Source of the DNA: Balaenoptera acutorostrata
Lineage: Eukaryota > Chordata > Mammalia > Artiodactyla > Balaenopteridae
Direction of reading: 5' to 3'
NCBI RefSeq assembly: GCF_949987535.1
Contig: NC_080077.1
Location: forward strand, 40,566,561 to 40,630,560
Length of the DNA: 64,000 nucleotides
In this document: positions 1-11,585 of the stretch, in pieces
Numbering within the stretch: position 1 is the stretch's first letter
How the letters are laid out: every line of letters starts with the position of its first letter
Position numbers and translations under genes: made by a program
Notes under the pieces: model-generated
Databases searched by the model: none
Seen by the model: only the letters and a program-made list of their open reading frames with translations
What the model was told of the DNA's origin: nothing

Positions 1-245
1 ACATATATCCACTCTTTTTTAGATTCTTTTCCCATATAGGCCATTACAGAGTATAGAGTAGTGTTCCCTGTGCTATACAGTAGGTCCTTATTGGTTATCT
101 ATTTTATGTATAGTGGTGTGTATATGTCAACCCCAGTCTCCCAGTTTATCCCTCCCACCCAACCCCGGTAACCATAAGTTTGTTTTCTACATCTGTAACT
201 CTATTTCTGTTTTGTAAATAAGTTAATTTGTACCCTTTTTTAGAT
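1..245 (-). mobile_element. L1 3' UTR fragment, cut by the window edge
   Basis: The plus strand reads as the reverse complement of a cetartiodactyl L1 3' end. Landmarks are the stretch with 'gtgctatacagtaggtcctt', then 'ggttatctattttatgtata', then 'atttgtaccctttttta'. The same sequence is seen in sense orientation at 26808-27036. The left side runs off the window. On the right it stops abruptly where the LTR-like sequence begins. Only untranslated sequence is present, with no ORF2. Confidence 0.85.
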
Positions 246-254
246 AACAGTAAC

Positions 255-443
255 CTTTTGACGTTCCAACTACCTGGTCTTTGTTGCAAAAACTCCGGTG
301 TGTCCCGGCTCATCCCTTACTTCTTCAGAACAGTCCCTCAGAGCTATTTGAGAGGCTGTGTCCTGGGCTTCAGGCCTTAGTTTTGTCTGCTGAATAAAAC
401 ATAACTCTCAACTTTTAGGTTGTGCATTTTTTTTCAGTCGACA
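255..443 (+). mobile_element. 3' part of an LTR (ERV1-like)
   Basis: This segment has the layout of the R-U5 end of a gammaretrovirus-like LTR. It has a GC-richer stretch with 'cttacttcttcagaacag', a polyadenylation signal AATAAA at 393-398, a short U5, and an end in 'cagtcgaca' at 435-443. From memory it resembles cetartiodactyl ERV1 LTRs. The U3 part is missing, and L1 sequence (1-245) lies directly upstream. No viral coding sequence is present. The family assignment is inferred. Confidence 0.55.
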
Positions 444-1391
444 ATATTCTCTAGGACTGTAGAAAGAAGCTAAATGATGCTAAAATCTTAATTGTCAGAG
501 CAGCTATCTGTTACAGCCACTTGATCTCTGCCAGCTCTTCATCTCATGCAACCGCAGTGGTTACCTGAATATTTATGAGTCTACAATATGCCAAGCGTTA
601 CCCCTACCCAATTCCTCACAGCCCCAGCAAAGAGGTTATCCCAGTATGCCTCAAATATATGATGTGCTAATCCCAGAGTCTTAGTTCAAGGAGTCTGTTT
701 CCTGGGGCCATTTCTAGTACCAACTAATGGATCAGCCAAGTTCCCAACAGAAAAGAGATCATTAGATGAGTATTTCTTTACAAAGTGACAGGTTATAAAA
801 GTTTGTCTGGAGTAGAAGTGGATCACCACAAACAGGGCAGGAATGGAGGCCAGCAGCAGTGAGGTGTTACCACTCTTAATGCCAAAGGGCTGAGGAATGA
901 AGCCTGGAAGAAATAAAGTCTCAAACTTATCCAGAAGCCAGAGTACACCAGGGTCCTATGATGGGGTCAATGTGGTCCCATTTTTGAGGCAGAAGGGAGA
1001 TGGAAATAAAGGGAAAATGGCTCTGGAGGATCACACAGAGGTGTGTGACACATGGTATTTCTTTGCTTCCTTTCTGCTAAGTCACTTTCCTACTCTCCTC
1101 CTAAACCATGCAATCTCACCTTTTCCTTGAACTATCTGGCTTAATGAATTTGTTGTCTCCAGTTTCCCATATGTTTACATTTCTGTGACAGTATATGAAA
1201 ACACACCCTTATACTTGTGTTTCCTAAAATGTGCTCTGATATTTACATATCCATCTTCATACTCTTGTACATGTACAGGCAAATATACACATTCACTTAT
1301 TTCTCCCGTTTGGAGATAAGCAGTCACAATATCTTGTGTGTCATTAGATAATACCATAGACATGTACACAACTGATATTGTATACGTATTA
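444..1391. other. Unassigned non-coding stretch
   Basis: I see no recognisable gene or repeat here. Short open frames at 897-1130 (plus) and 1175-1369 (minus) have no protein-family features. Around 575-640 there is a weak resemblance to the minus strand of an L2/MIR element ('tctacaatatgccaagcg'), too weak to call. Confidence 0.4.
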
Positions 1392-1398
1392 ATGACTT

Positions 1399-1689
1399 TT
1401 TTTTAATTAATTAATTAATTAATTTATGGTTGTGTTGGGTCTTCGTTTCTGTGCGAGGGCTTTCTCTAGTTGTGGGAAGCGGGGGCCACTCTTCATCGCG
1501 GTGTGTGGGCCTCTCACTATCGCGGCCTCTCTTGTTGCAGAGCACAGGCTCCAGACGCACAGGCTCAGTAGTTGTGGCTCACGGGCCTAGTTGCTCCGCA
1601 GCATGTGGGATCTTCCCAGGCCAGGGCTCGAACCCGTGTCCCCTGCATTGGCAGGCAGATTCTCAACCACTGCGCCACCAGGGAAGCCC
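1399..1689 (-). mobile_element. CHR-type tRNA-derived SINE
   Basis: The minus strand carries a CHR SINE. Its tRNA-derived head is at the right end ('cgccaccagggaagccc') and its AT-rich tail of (TTAA)n at 1405-1424 is at the left. It is flanked by the duplication ATGACTT at 1392-1398 and 1690-1696. The head keeps Pol III box-like sequence. The length is typical of the long CHR form in whales. It is moderately diverged. Confidence 0.92.
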
Positions 1690-1755
1690 ATGACTTCTTA
1701 AGTTTGAAAGATGAGAATTAGTAACTGTAGTTGGAATTAAGAATAGTTCTAAGGA

Positions 1756-1954
1756 ACAAACCTATGGACACCAAGGGGGGAAAGTGGGGGGCGGGGGGCG
1801 TGGAGGGGATGAACTGGGAGATTGGGATTGACATATATACACTAATATGTATAAAATAGATAACTAATAAAAAAAAAACACGTGAAGTATGATTCCACTT
1901 TTGATCAGGAAAAGCCTATATTTGTGTTTTTAAAAACAGAAAAAAAAAAAAAAT
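1756..1954 (+). mobile_element. 5'-truncated L1 with probable 3' transduction
   Basis: Perfect 15-bp duplications (GAATAGTTCTAAGGA) at 1741-1755 and 1955-1969 bound the insertion. Positions 1756-1870 are L1 3' UTR with a G-rich tract and 'gattgggattgacatatata'. The L1 ends early in an A-run at 1868-1878. About 60 bases of other sequence follow (1879-1940), then a second A-run just before the right-hand duplication. This order (L1, A-run, extra DNA, A-run, duplication) is that of a 3' transduction. The extra DNA may itself derive from an old L1. Confidence 0.8.
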
Positions 1955-1969
1955 GAATAGTTCTAAGGA

Positions 1970-3904
1970 CTAATATGTTTCCCTTTCCTCTTCCTCTCTA
2001 GCATAAGCATTCTTTCTTTGATTTAAAAAATTCAGGTTTCATTTTGCTTCATCATCTGGAAGTGCTGGCTTTGAAAATGTAATTTATGAAAACATAGCTT
2101 TCAAAAAGTGGCAAGAGATATTAATTTTTTTAGGCTTTTTTCATCTCATTTCAGTAATGAATTCTGATTTTCTTAATAGGAATGAGTTGTTCTATAAAAA
2201 AATCCCTTTTAATTACCTCAATCTTTAATTTAAAAAGGAGTGGACTTGTTTAAATAATTCTCCAAAAAGAGCTCATAACAGACCACAGCCAAACTATCTG
2301 AAAAGCCAGGGACATATATTGATCATCTTGATGTCTAGTTCCAGATAAGTTTACCTCTGAACATTTTAAGTGTAACAATAATAAACTAGAAAGTAAACAC
2401 CCTAAAAAAACTATCTTGAAAACATCACTTTATATTTGTAAAATGTTACTGATATACAGGGATAGGGAATAATTTCATAGTAATGGCATTCTAAGTCTGT
2501 TCTTATTCTATAATGACTTAAAACTCAGATGGCAATGGTATTATCAAGGTTTCCAGACTCATAAATCACCATCAGGCATTTCTACCATTGCTTAATGTTT
2601 GTTTTCCAAGGATCTCAAATTGATCCTTAGATAGACCATTATTATTTGGGACATAGAGTGTCTATATCATTTTACAATGTGAAAGGTAAAGTATGAACAC
2701 GTTCTTGAAGGTGAGACAACTTACCTCAAGTCATATCCCATGTCTATGAGAAAAAAATAAATAGAAACCTAGAAATTGTGATTCTCCTTTCTCTACTGTG
2801 GCCATTTTAGGCTCCCTATATTTCTACTTCATGTTTCAGTGGGATGGATACCTTATTAATAACTTTACTGACTCTCCTCAGCCCTCTTTATTGGCTTAGC
2901 AGTTATTGCAGACTTGCCTTTTATCTACCAGTTAGGTTTTGTGGAGCATGGTTTAAATAATGCTCATTCCAAATCTACATTTGTCAGGTTTCTGCCACTC
3001 TCTGGAAGCTGAGATAAAAATCAAAGTATATGTGAAAACTTAAGTTCATTCCTATTTCCAGTTTTGAGAAAAATGAGGACAGATGGGTAGAATGATTTTA
3101 TTTTCCGTGATAAAAAAGAAAGAAAAGGAAAGAAAAATCTTACTGCTAGCATGTCAGTACCTAAATAATCAACCGGGGACCCACCAATAGCTTTAGGACC
3201 AAAGTTTTTCTTTCTCGGCAAAAATGTGACTGATGTAAGCCTCAGTAGATACAAAGATGATTTTCAAACTCTCTACATAAGCTTGGCTGAAGATAATTTT
3301 ATGTAGTAAGAATATATCTGATGTTAAAATAGCATTAAATATGAGTTGGAATTTGTTAGTGACAAAGGGCATTTTAATGATGAATCTGGACAGGAAACGG
3401 TCATTTAAATGTTATCATGTGCTTCTAATTGTGATGTAGTAACACACTCTTCTGAAAGGCAATGTGAACAACTAAAGAAGATTGAGCAATAAAGGAATGG
3501 AAAAAGAATTAATAGCAGACCGGACAGTTTGTAACTTTTTGAGGACTCTCAGGAGAAAACATCTTTTAACCTGTTTTTGTACTCTTAACCTAGAGGAACT
3601 CTGATAGAAATTCAATGAAATAAAAATGTGGCAGAAGTGGTTCCAGAAGTGATGGGAAAGAGCCAGGATATAAGACGATGGCTTTGCCGGCCACACTGGC
3701 CAAAATGTAGGTCCAGAAAAGAGGCCTCACATTCCAAAGGCCCGCCCTCGACTCCCAGGCTCACACTTTTTCCACTGCACTATGCATGTCCAGTAAGTGT
3801 TGCCTAAGAAAACATTGGCTAATAGGTCAGTTTGGACTAGGAAGTGGTTAGTCTGAAGCTGGAGTTCACAGTTTTTACCACATGATTTTCGTGCTCAAAA
3901 ACCC
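1970..3904. other. Unassigned non-coding stretch
   Basis: AT-rich sequence with no repeat or gene that I can name. Short minus-strand open frames at 3021-3254 and 3472-3696 lack any family signature. Confidence 0.4.
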
Positions 3905-4380
3905 TTTCAGTGGCTTTCCTTTTAAATGTGCTGTGGTAACAAAGCTCATCATTCTTTTGGCATTCCACTGAGCTCATTCAGTCTTGCCAGTTTCATCTCC
4001 CACTGCTTCCTACAGGAAGGCTCCTCTGCATCCAAATCAGTCCATTGTTCAGCCTTTGTGCTTTTCTACTTCTGTATATGTTTGCTCAAGTTGTTCCTCC
4101 ATCTGGGACCCCCACTTCTGATCTCTGTTTATTTCAATCCTATCCAACATCCGATGCTGAAGTCAAAAACCCACTTCATTGTACCTGTTCCCTGAAGAGC
4201 CCAGTCAGTCCCTGGTTCTCATTTCCTTCTCTGGACACCTACAGTACACTCCCAAGACCACTTACTGGGCCTTTATCAGATTCTACTTGGTGTTATGTGC
4301 TGCCTTTCTTGGAAAGCCTCTGCAATGCTGCAAAACCCCAAATCACACCACAGTGCCTCCATCATGAAGGATTAATTAAA
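3905..4380 (+). mobile_element. Probable L2 LINE fragment
   Basis: The pyrimidine-rich text, with 'cagtggctttcc' near 3908 and a run recalling the L2 3' region ('ctcctctgcatcc', 'cccacttcattg', 'ccctgaagagcccagtcag'), resembles sense-strand L2. The overlapping open frames at 3926-4383 are rich in S, P, L and F, as expected for translated L2 3' sequence. They are not host genes. The match is from memory and is weak. Confidence 0.4.
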
Positions 4381-4429
4381 TAAGGTCTCATACGATGCCA
4401 CGTGTAACATATGTATGTACTATACAGCT

Positions 4430-4690
4430 TATAGAGGGCTTTCACATATTTTGTCTTATCTCTCACTGTGACACTTTAAATAAACAAACTTTCAAACCCT
4501 CAAACTATAAAGTTTACAGAAGACTTTCACATATATCTTATTTCACAATCATTCCTTTGGAGGAAGGCCTGACAGATGTTATGATCTTTATTTTACAGAT
4601 GAGGAAGCTAGACTAGGGAATCATGAGTGGTTCACACAAGGTCTCACTGACTGAAGGGCAACAGAGGGATTTAGAGACATCTTTTCTGAT
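4430..4690 (-). repeat. MIR-like SINE fragment
   Basis: The core of an antisense MIR is visible: 'ttattttacagatgaggaa' at about 4589-4607, preceded by a stretch corresponding to the MIR 3' part ('gctttcacatattttgtc'). Highly diverged. L2 is an alternative for the left half. Confidence 0.5.
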
Positions 4691-5164
4691 TTGCTAATGC
4701 TCATTTGGCTTAATAGCTTTCTTTTTTCCATACTTGATCATTTCAATTTTATAGTTTTAAACTGGTGATTTGGAGTTTGGATACATTATTAACATGCTGC
4801 AGAAAAAATGACTTAATAGTAAGAGGTCACAGAGATGCAAAACTAATAAACATAATAAAGGCAGATGATTAGTACTTTAAGTGACTTGGCAATTGATATA
4901 AAGCAAGAAAAAGCGTGAGAGAGCTCTTGATGTGGAATTAAATCATAAAGACTAAGCAAGTGTGGCAAAAAGAACAGTAAGATGAAAGTCTAGGAACAAT
5001 GGTTTTGAATTAAGTATGTTTTAAGTTTTTCTTATATTTTCAATCATGTACTGCAAGATGAAAAGAAATGTTATACAAAATCCATTAAAATTAGAAAAGA
5101 ATATATTCATAAGTTATGGATTCCGTTGACTAACTCACTGTTCCAGTGTTGAATTGCTAATGTT

Positions 5165-5345
5165 TCTTAAATGCAAACTCTGAGCAGGCATAGTCCCAGA
5201 CGTTTCATGGATCATTTACTGTCCCTTACAACGGAACTCAGAAGCATTATTACCCCAACTTTTCAGAGAAACTGAGGCAAAGAACAACTGTTGATACAGA
5301 TGAGATCTTCAGCATAAGCTGCCTAACTCCTAAGCCAAGCTAAAC
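5165..5345 (-). repeat. MIR-like SINE fragment
   Basis: The order 'gcattattaccccaact', 'cagagaaactgaggcaaag', then a diverged continuation follows the antisense MIR consensus. Ancient, shared by all mammals as a family, with no duplications left. Confidence 0.6.
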
Positions 5346-5904
5346 TCTGTATATCACTCCTGTGATCAGGAAAATCTGAATCCACTGATTCTAGTACATT
5401 TTAAGTTAAAGTAAATACGTTTGGACTTCATTGTGTTTCTTAATAATTGTCCATTAGTTTAAAAATTATTAAAACCTCTTGTGTTCTTGCTAGAAATGTG
5501 TATAACTTCAATGACTTAGTATTTCCCCAGAGAACTTAAACGTCAAGTTTGGGACAAAATAATCTCCAACACAAGCTCCTCTGTACTTTGCAGTGACTGC
5601 ACATCTGTTTGCTGCCACATATGTAACAAATGAACACATGTGGCCCAGTTAGGATTGCCAAGTGTCTCTGATTCTGAAAGGCGACATTTATTTTAGGAGG
5701 ACATCTTGGTCTCAGTGGTCTCCAGCCTTGTTAAATTTAACCATAAATGCATAGATTAACAATTTTCATGGAATGTAACAGTTTTTTCCTCCCTTAAAAA
5801 AAGTGGTGGTTACCAATATGGATGATCCATCTTCAAGCATGTTTGTGTTTGTGACCTCCCTTGCAGTATTGGCAGTAAATAGTAAGAGCTAACAAATGAC
5901 CATT

Positions 5905-6110
5905 GGAATCAGACAGATCTGGGCTTGAATCTCAATCTTTCTTTTACTGTGTGGTAAGGAGTTTTTACTGAGCTTCTCTGAACTTCAGTTTCCTCAAGTG
6001 TAAAATATAGTACCTAATTTGTAGGATTTGGACAAGGATAAAACAAAGTTATACGCAGACAATCTAGAGGTATCATGGCTAACACATGCTCCATAAATAT
6101 TAACTTAGCA
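5905..6110 (+). repeat. MIR SINE
   Basis: The element runs in consensus order: 'ggaatcagacagatctggg', 'cttgaatctcaatct', 'cttcagtttcctcaagtgt', 'aaaatatagtacctaattt', then a 3' part ending near 'ctccataaatattaactt'. It spans nearly the whole MIR. Confidence 0.85.
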
Positions 6111-9100
6111 AATAAATGCTGAGAAAACACAAAGTACATATATAGAAAATAGATTTTTCCAGACAGACATGTACAACTAAATCAATATAGTTATTGGAGA
6201 ATATAAAATCATGGATGCTTTTTTTCCTTTTTTATTCTAATTTTCTGTATCTTCCAGGATTTTCATTAAAAAATAAAGCAGGATTGTGCCACAGTCAGTG
6301 GCTGAGGAAATATACCACGTTACTGGCAGTAACAGGAATTTCAGCACACAGGGGTTGAGATTGGTGTCCACCTCCGTTCACTTGGAAGAAATCAGACATT
6401 ATCTCATGAGTTTTGATATTAAATTCATTTTATAAACCAATTTTATTTTCTCCAGTTAGTTCTGTGAACATATTTCCAATGGTCCAGCCTCTCACAATCT
6501 CCTAGAGGCATTTTTATGTGTAAAGATGTTGAGTGTTTCAGTGAAGAGTTAGTAAGTTAAAGGACATACAAGCTTAAGCTGGTGCACTGAAAACTGAACT
6601 TGGAAAAGATGCTTCTAGCACAGTCCAAGGAAACGCTGAGGCTGTAATTTTCAATAGGCAATCCAAGCCCTTTGGTTAGCAGTGGTCTCGGATGAAGACT
6701 ATTTCACCTGGCAACACCTGAGTGCAAGGATTGTCATTCTTGCACCTGAGTACAAGGATTGTCATTGTAATTGGTAGCCTTAAGGGAAACTGGTTCTTTG
6801 GCAGGAAATCCACTCACAGCACCTGCTGTAGGACCCTGTGAATCCCAGCTATTCCTGGCATGAATTTCACTGTAATATGATTAAAACAATCCTTACCTAG
6901 ATGGGTCGTTTCTCAACAGAGGTACCCAGCATGAGGTAACAAGCTGAGACACAATTAACACAGGTACAGTTCCCTGCCGGGTGAGCCCCCTCAGGAAAAA
7001 AATTATAAAATGGGATACTCTGAACCATATTTAGGGATTCCCTTTTGTAATTAGTCCAGTGCAATTTATTGAACACTAGTAGGTGCTTAAAAATTCTTCA
7101 GTTGTGGAATCACTGATTCTGGTATAACCCAGGCTTATATGGGTTGAGCCCATGTGAGTCAGTTCTTCCCCTAAAACCCTAAAGAGCTGACAATTGAAGT
7201 TATAGATGTTTAAAACTAAGGCTCAAAGCCATAAGAGGCTTAGCAAATGTGCTAAGCCTACAGTGAATCCACAACAAAGCACATGCCAGTTTGCACTAAA
7301 CTGAATGATAAATCATGAGTCACCTACTTTCTTACCCTTTTACTCTTGTTTCTTCTATTCTAAATCTTCCACTTATAACCTTTGTGACCTAGAAGAGAGC
7401 TGGGTGCTGAACTTTTTGGACTGGTGCTTTCCATGGCACTTCTAGTTAGCAAAAGGTGCAACTCAACGTGGCTCTTCTTCCACTGCTTCTCCTACTTCTC
7501 TCTGCTCTCACTGATTGTTCTGTTACTAGTGGTTTCTCTCCAGGCAGCAGGTCCTGTGTTTCAGGAGATAGGTGTTACAAACACCCAGCAGATAGGTGTT
7601 TCCTGGGACAACCCTCTATACATCTAGTGCTACATCTAATGCCCTCTAAAATCCTTAGTTTGGCTCTGGGTCCCTTTGAGGCTGAAATGCTAGTGTGATC
7701 AACACTATGGGGCAATTTATAACATTTATGACCTTCTTTAACATACAGTGAACACCAACAATGTTGTAAGCATTTCAGATAACAGTAGTGAATACTCTGG
7801 ATGGGATTTCTTTGACAGGAAACATACTGTGGGGTAAGGAGAGGCACTTACTCTGTGAAGTTCTCTAGACAAGCACGTTCAGCACTCCCCCTAGCAGCAT
7901 CAGGAAGTTGACCTGTGTATCATATTCTCTTCAGATAACTCTGCCCTGGACTCCGCATTCCCTTAGAGTGGTTCCCATGACTAATAATGATGCCAGAATG
8001 CTCAAGCCTCAGGCGTGCCAGTGTAAAGTCATTCACTCTCCCCTAGGCAGGTCCAAACTCAGGTCACCAAAGGAGGTGGTGGTTCTTCTTCATGTGCCTC
8101 AGGATACATGGCACATACAGAAAGGAAATGCTGATGTACCTTTGGCTTTCCTTTAGTTTCCCAAGATATGCAAAATGAACTAATTGGCTTTTCAAAAATG
8201 ATGAGCACTTAACCTGTGTTTCAACCTTCTTTATGAGTCCTAACCAATGCAACCAAAAATAAAAACCTGTAAAAGAGATAATTCAGTAATGTTTCTCTCT
8301 GTTGCTTGACAATTTACGTCTTGAGTAGAGAGAGGCAAACAAAGTGGAGAAGGAATGTTATCCAAGCCCTTTGAGTCAATTACATTTCAATGGGTTTACT
8401 GTAGATTCTATGGCTTAAACCTGAGTTACTTGGGTCAAAGTAGTGCTATTGTCAATTGTCTCCATATAAACAAAATTAACACATTATAATTGTGTTGTCA
8501 TATTCCTTGTCTTCTTCTAAAACTCTAATAATTTATAAAAAATAATGCACATATTCTGAAGCAAGCATATAAATTCAAACAGATTATATATTAAAACAAT
8601 TCTTCATGGAGTACCAAAATGATTTTCTTCATATTACATTGTACATCACTGCTTATCATTCTAGCTTTGTTTGTTTGCAATATATATTGATAGCTCTAAT
8701 GTTTTATATGCATTGCTTACTTCACAGAAGGTGGCTGATTGGTAGATAGATAGGTAGATGGAACTAGTGGCACACACATCAAACTACATTCTGCAGAACA
8801 TTTTAAAGTATCATTTTATAAGATAATAATTACAAGTAAGACATCCAGACTAAGTATGGGAGCCTACATTATGCTAATATCAAAAAGCAATAAAATAAAA
8901 CTTTCCAAAGCTTTTAGTTTTGGAACTCTTAATGTGGTCAACTAAAAATGACTTCCTGTTTCCAAGAAGTTTTTTTTTCCAACAAGAAATCCTCTCTCTG
9001 GAAGTATCAGCTGTCTTCATAGTTATTTGATATTACTGCCCAGAAAAGTCTGGGGAGAAAAAGAAAAGAAAGAAAGTGGGAAAGGCCAATAGAGTGGAGG

Positions 9101-9447
9101 AAACCCCTCTTGGAATTTCAAGGCAGAGAAATGTGGAATAAATTAGCTATGCCAACACATTTTATATAGAAAGCCTGAAGAACTGAGTAAAGAAGAGAAA
9201 TATTTGTATGAAGGACCATGTAACCCTTATACATGTAACTTCATATTAAATAAATTAAGCTGAAAAAAAGAGAAAAGAAAGCAATTAAAACCTCTTATAA
9301 GAGACGTTTAGGAAATATTTAGTACATATAAATGGATGAATAATTAGAAGACAGGGATCAATGGAGTAGCCACTCAAGTATGCTCCTAAAATGTTACAGC
9401 TCTTGCTATTGCTGCTCTACTTAATTTTTTTTATATTAAAGGTAGTT
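6111..9447. other. Unassigned non-coding stretch
   Basis: No gene recognised. A 28-bp unit is tandemly duplicated at 6715-6742 and 6743-6770 (25 of 28 bases match). 7195-7300 weakly recalls an antisense MIR ('aactaaggctcaaagcc'). 6200-6270 weakly recalls an old L1 3' end. Overlapping open frames at 7424-7847 and 7908-8252 occur on both strands and look like chance. Confidence 0.4.
6715..6770 (+). repeat. 28-bp tandem duplication, two copies
   Basis: Copy one is 6715-6742 and copy two is 6743-6770. Both begin CACCTGAGT and contain CAAGGATTGTCATT. They differ at one internal base and in the last few bases. Confidence 0.85.
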
Positions 9448-9490
9448 GTATTAGGGTTCTCCAGAGAAACAGAACCAATAGGAGATATAT
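9448..9490 (-). mobile_element. Terminal piece of an ancient LTR-like repeat
   Basis: The sequence 'ttagggttctccagagaa' followed by 'acagaaccaatagg' and an AT microsatellite is a very common mammalian repeat end. I believe it is the 3' end, in antisense, of an old MaLR/ERVL-type LTR. The same end occurs at 26161-26222. Confidence 0.45.
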
Positions 9491-9599
9491 ATTTACATAT
9501 ATACATTAAAATATATTATACAATTTTAATAATTTAAAAATTCTGTAACTAATACTAGAATAGAAGAAAATAATGTAATATAACAGAAGATCAAGAAAC

Positions 9600-9900
9600 A
9601 ATGCTGTATATATACTATTTTAATATATGACAGAGGAACCATATCAAATGATTAAGAAAGAAAAGTTTACTTAGTAAAAGAGCTAGCTAACTACTTGAGA
9701 ATAAAAAATATCCCTACCTCATGCCACATAGCAAAATAAATTACTAATTTACAAAAATTGAATATTAAAAATTGAGACCTTGAGATGCTAGAAGAAATAT
9801 AATGGCTATATAATTTTGAGGTGAGAGATAGTACTTTAAAACATAAGTAATATATTTATGAAAATTAGTCATACTTTCTGAAACAAATACAAATTTAGTG
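9600..9900 (+). mobile_element. Ancient L1 ORF2 fragment
   Basis: The order 'aaaaaatatccctacctcat', 'gccacatagcaaaataaatt', and later 'gatgctagaagaaatataa' follows the 3' third of L1 ORF2 in an old (L1M-age) element. The equivalent stretch is seen in the younger L1 at about 15350-15460. No reading frame survives. Confidence 0.6.
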
Positions 9901-10717
9901 AGAAGAGTAGCATTGTTTTACATTTTTGGAAATCCCTTTAATGTTTGGCTTAATAGAAAACATCTGGATTCTTATATCTGCTTCTGCATTCATCTGTGGT
10001 GATATCATATGTCATGTAGCTTCTGGAAAGCTCCACTGTAAAATTGTGAAGGGATAAAAGTGAAAAAGGCAGATATATCTTAGTATTATTATGAAAATAA
10101 TAATAATTATTTTGACCTTTTAAGCCTCCAGAAAAGGTCTGTGGGACTACAAGAGGACTCTGACTCATACTTTCAGAACTCCTGTTATGGATTAATGTTA
10201 AACTTTGTATTGATAATACCTCTAAGGGACAATTTCATTTGCATTGTTCTGGAAAAGATTTATCTGCATTACCTGTAGTTTCCTACAAGTTATCAGTTTC
10301 CTACCCCTCTGGAGTTGCAAAATAGCCCAAGCAATCAAAGATGTACACTCTTAAAGAACTGGATAATCCCTTAAAAGGTACAAAAGGACACTTATAATCC
10401 TATAATCTCTTCTGTCCATTTCTCAGTCTATCCTTCCCCCTGCCACCTTGCATCACTAGCTTCCACCACATTAAAATGCTGATATGCAAAAATTAGTTGG
10501 GGAAATTTCTGGACGGTAATAAAATGAGAAGAAAGGAAAATTGGAACTCCTTCCAATGTAGTTAATGTAGCTGCTTCCACACTTAGATTCTCACAAAATT
10601 CCTTCCTTTCCAATCCTCTTTTTAAAAAATTACATTTTCCTAAAGGAATACTTCTTTATCTTCCTATTTCAGTCCTTTGCCCTTGTTTGGGAAATCTTAC
10701 CACTTTCTTCAGCATGT
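9901..10717. other. Unassigned non-coding stretch
   Basis: AT-rich with no gene recognised. Short minus-strand open frames at 9950-10168 and 10428-10613 have no features. It ends at the insertion site of the full-length L1. Confidence 0.4.
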
Positions 10718-10727
10718 AGAAATTTCT

Positions 10728-11585
10728 TGGGGATGGTGTCAAGATGGTGGTGTGGGAAGATGTGGAGTTCATGTCTCCCCACAACTAGGGGGCCTGGTGT
10801 ATGCTGGTGGGGGACTCTGACACCTAAGGAGATGGGAGGAACCCCCAAATAAACCAGTAGGACGTAGGGGGGCTGAAGGGGGAGGAGAAGTGGAAGCCAG
10901 ACAGGACCAATGCCCCCGAGGGGTGGCTGAGTGGGGGAGGGGATCCCACACCTGGAGGGACACTTGGGGGCTCGGATCAGGGAGGAGCATGAGCCCTGCC
11001 CAATCAGCCGGGGAAGTCTCCTGCTCTCGGCCTGGATCCTACTCCCACAGAGGCCCCCTCTGGGCAGTCTTGGTCATGGGGGCGTAGGAGAGAGGCTGAG
11101 GGAGAACAAGAGAGACAGGTGAGAGGAGCCCTCCAGGACTGGAGGAGTGGGAGAGGAGTGGAGGGTGTTGGCCCTACCCACTCGAGCCCAGGAAAGCTAC
11201 TGAGCTCCCAGGCTGGTCCTCTGCCCTCCAAAGCCCCCTCCAGGCTGCGTGGGTCCTGGGGACATAGGAGGGAGGCCGGGGAGATCAGGAGAGGCAGGCA
11301 GGAGGAGCCCTCCGGCTTGCGGGATCTTCGTTCATGAGCCTGGCATCAGGTAGAAGCTCCTGTGGTGGGAGCTCCGAGTACAAACCACTGGACTAACAGA
11401 GAACCTCAGACCCCAGGAAATATTCATCAGAGTGAGGTCTCCCGGAAGTCCTCATCTTGGCACCAAGACCCAGCTCTACACAACAGCCTACAAACTCCAG
11501 TGTTGGAAACATCAGGCCAAACAACCAGTAAGACAGGAACACAATCACATTCATCAAAAAAAGAAAAAAGGAGATGGCAAAACAT
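10728..11585 (+). promoter_or_regulatory. L1 5' UTR with internal promoter region and tandem monomers
   Basis: The L1 5' UTR is much richer in G and C than its surroundings and still holds CpG sites. Two imperfect tandem units of about 178 bp start at 10999 and 11177. Shared anchors are the cluster near CCCA..TCGAGCCC/CCCAATCAGCC and AGGAGCCCTCC at 11124-11134 and 11303-11313. L1 5' UTRs carry an internal Pol II promoter. Whether this copy still fires cannot be seen from sequence. Confidence 0.65.
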
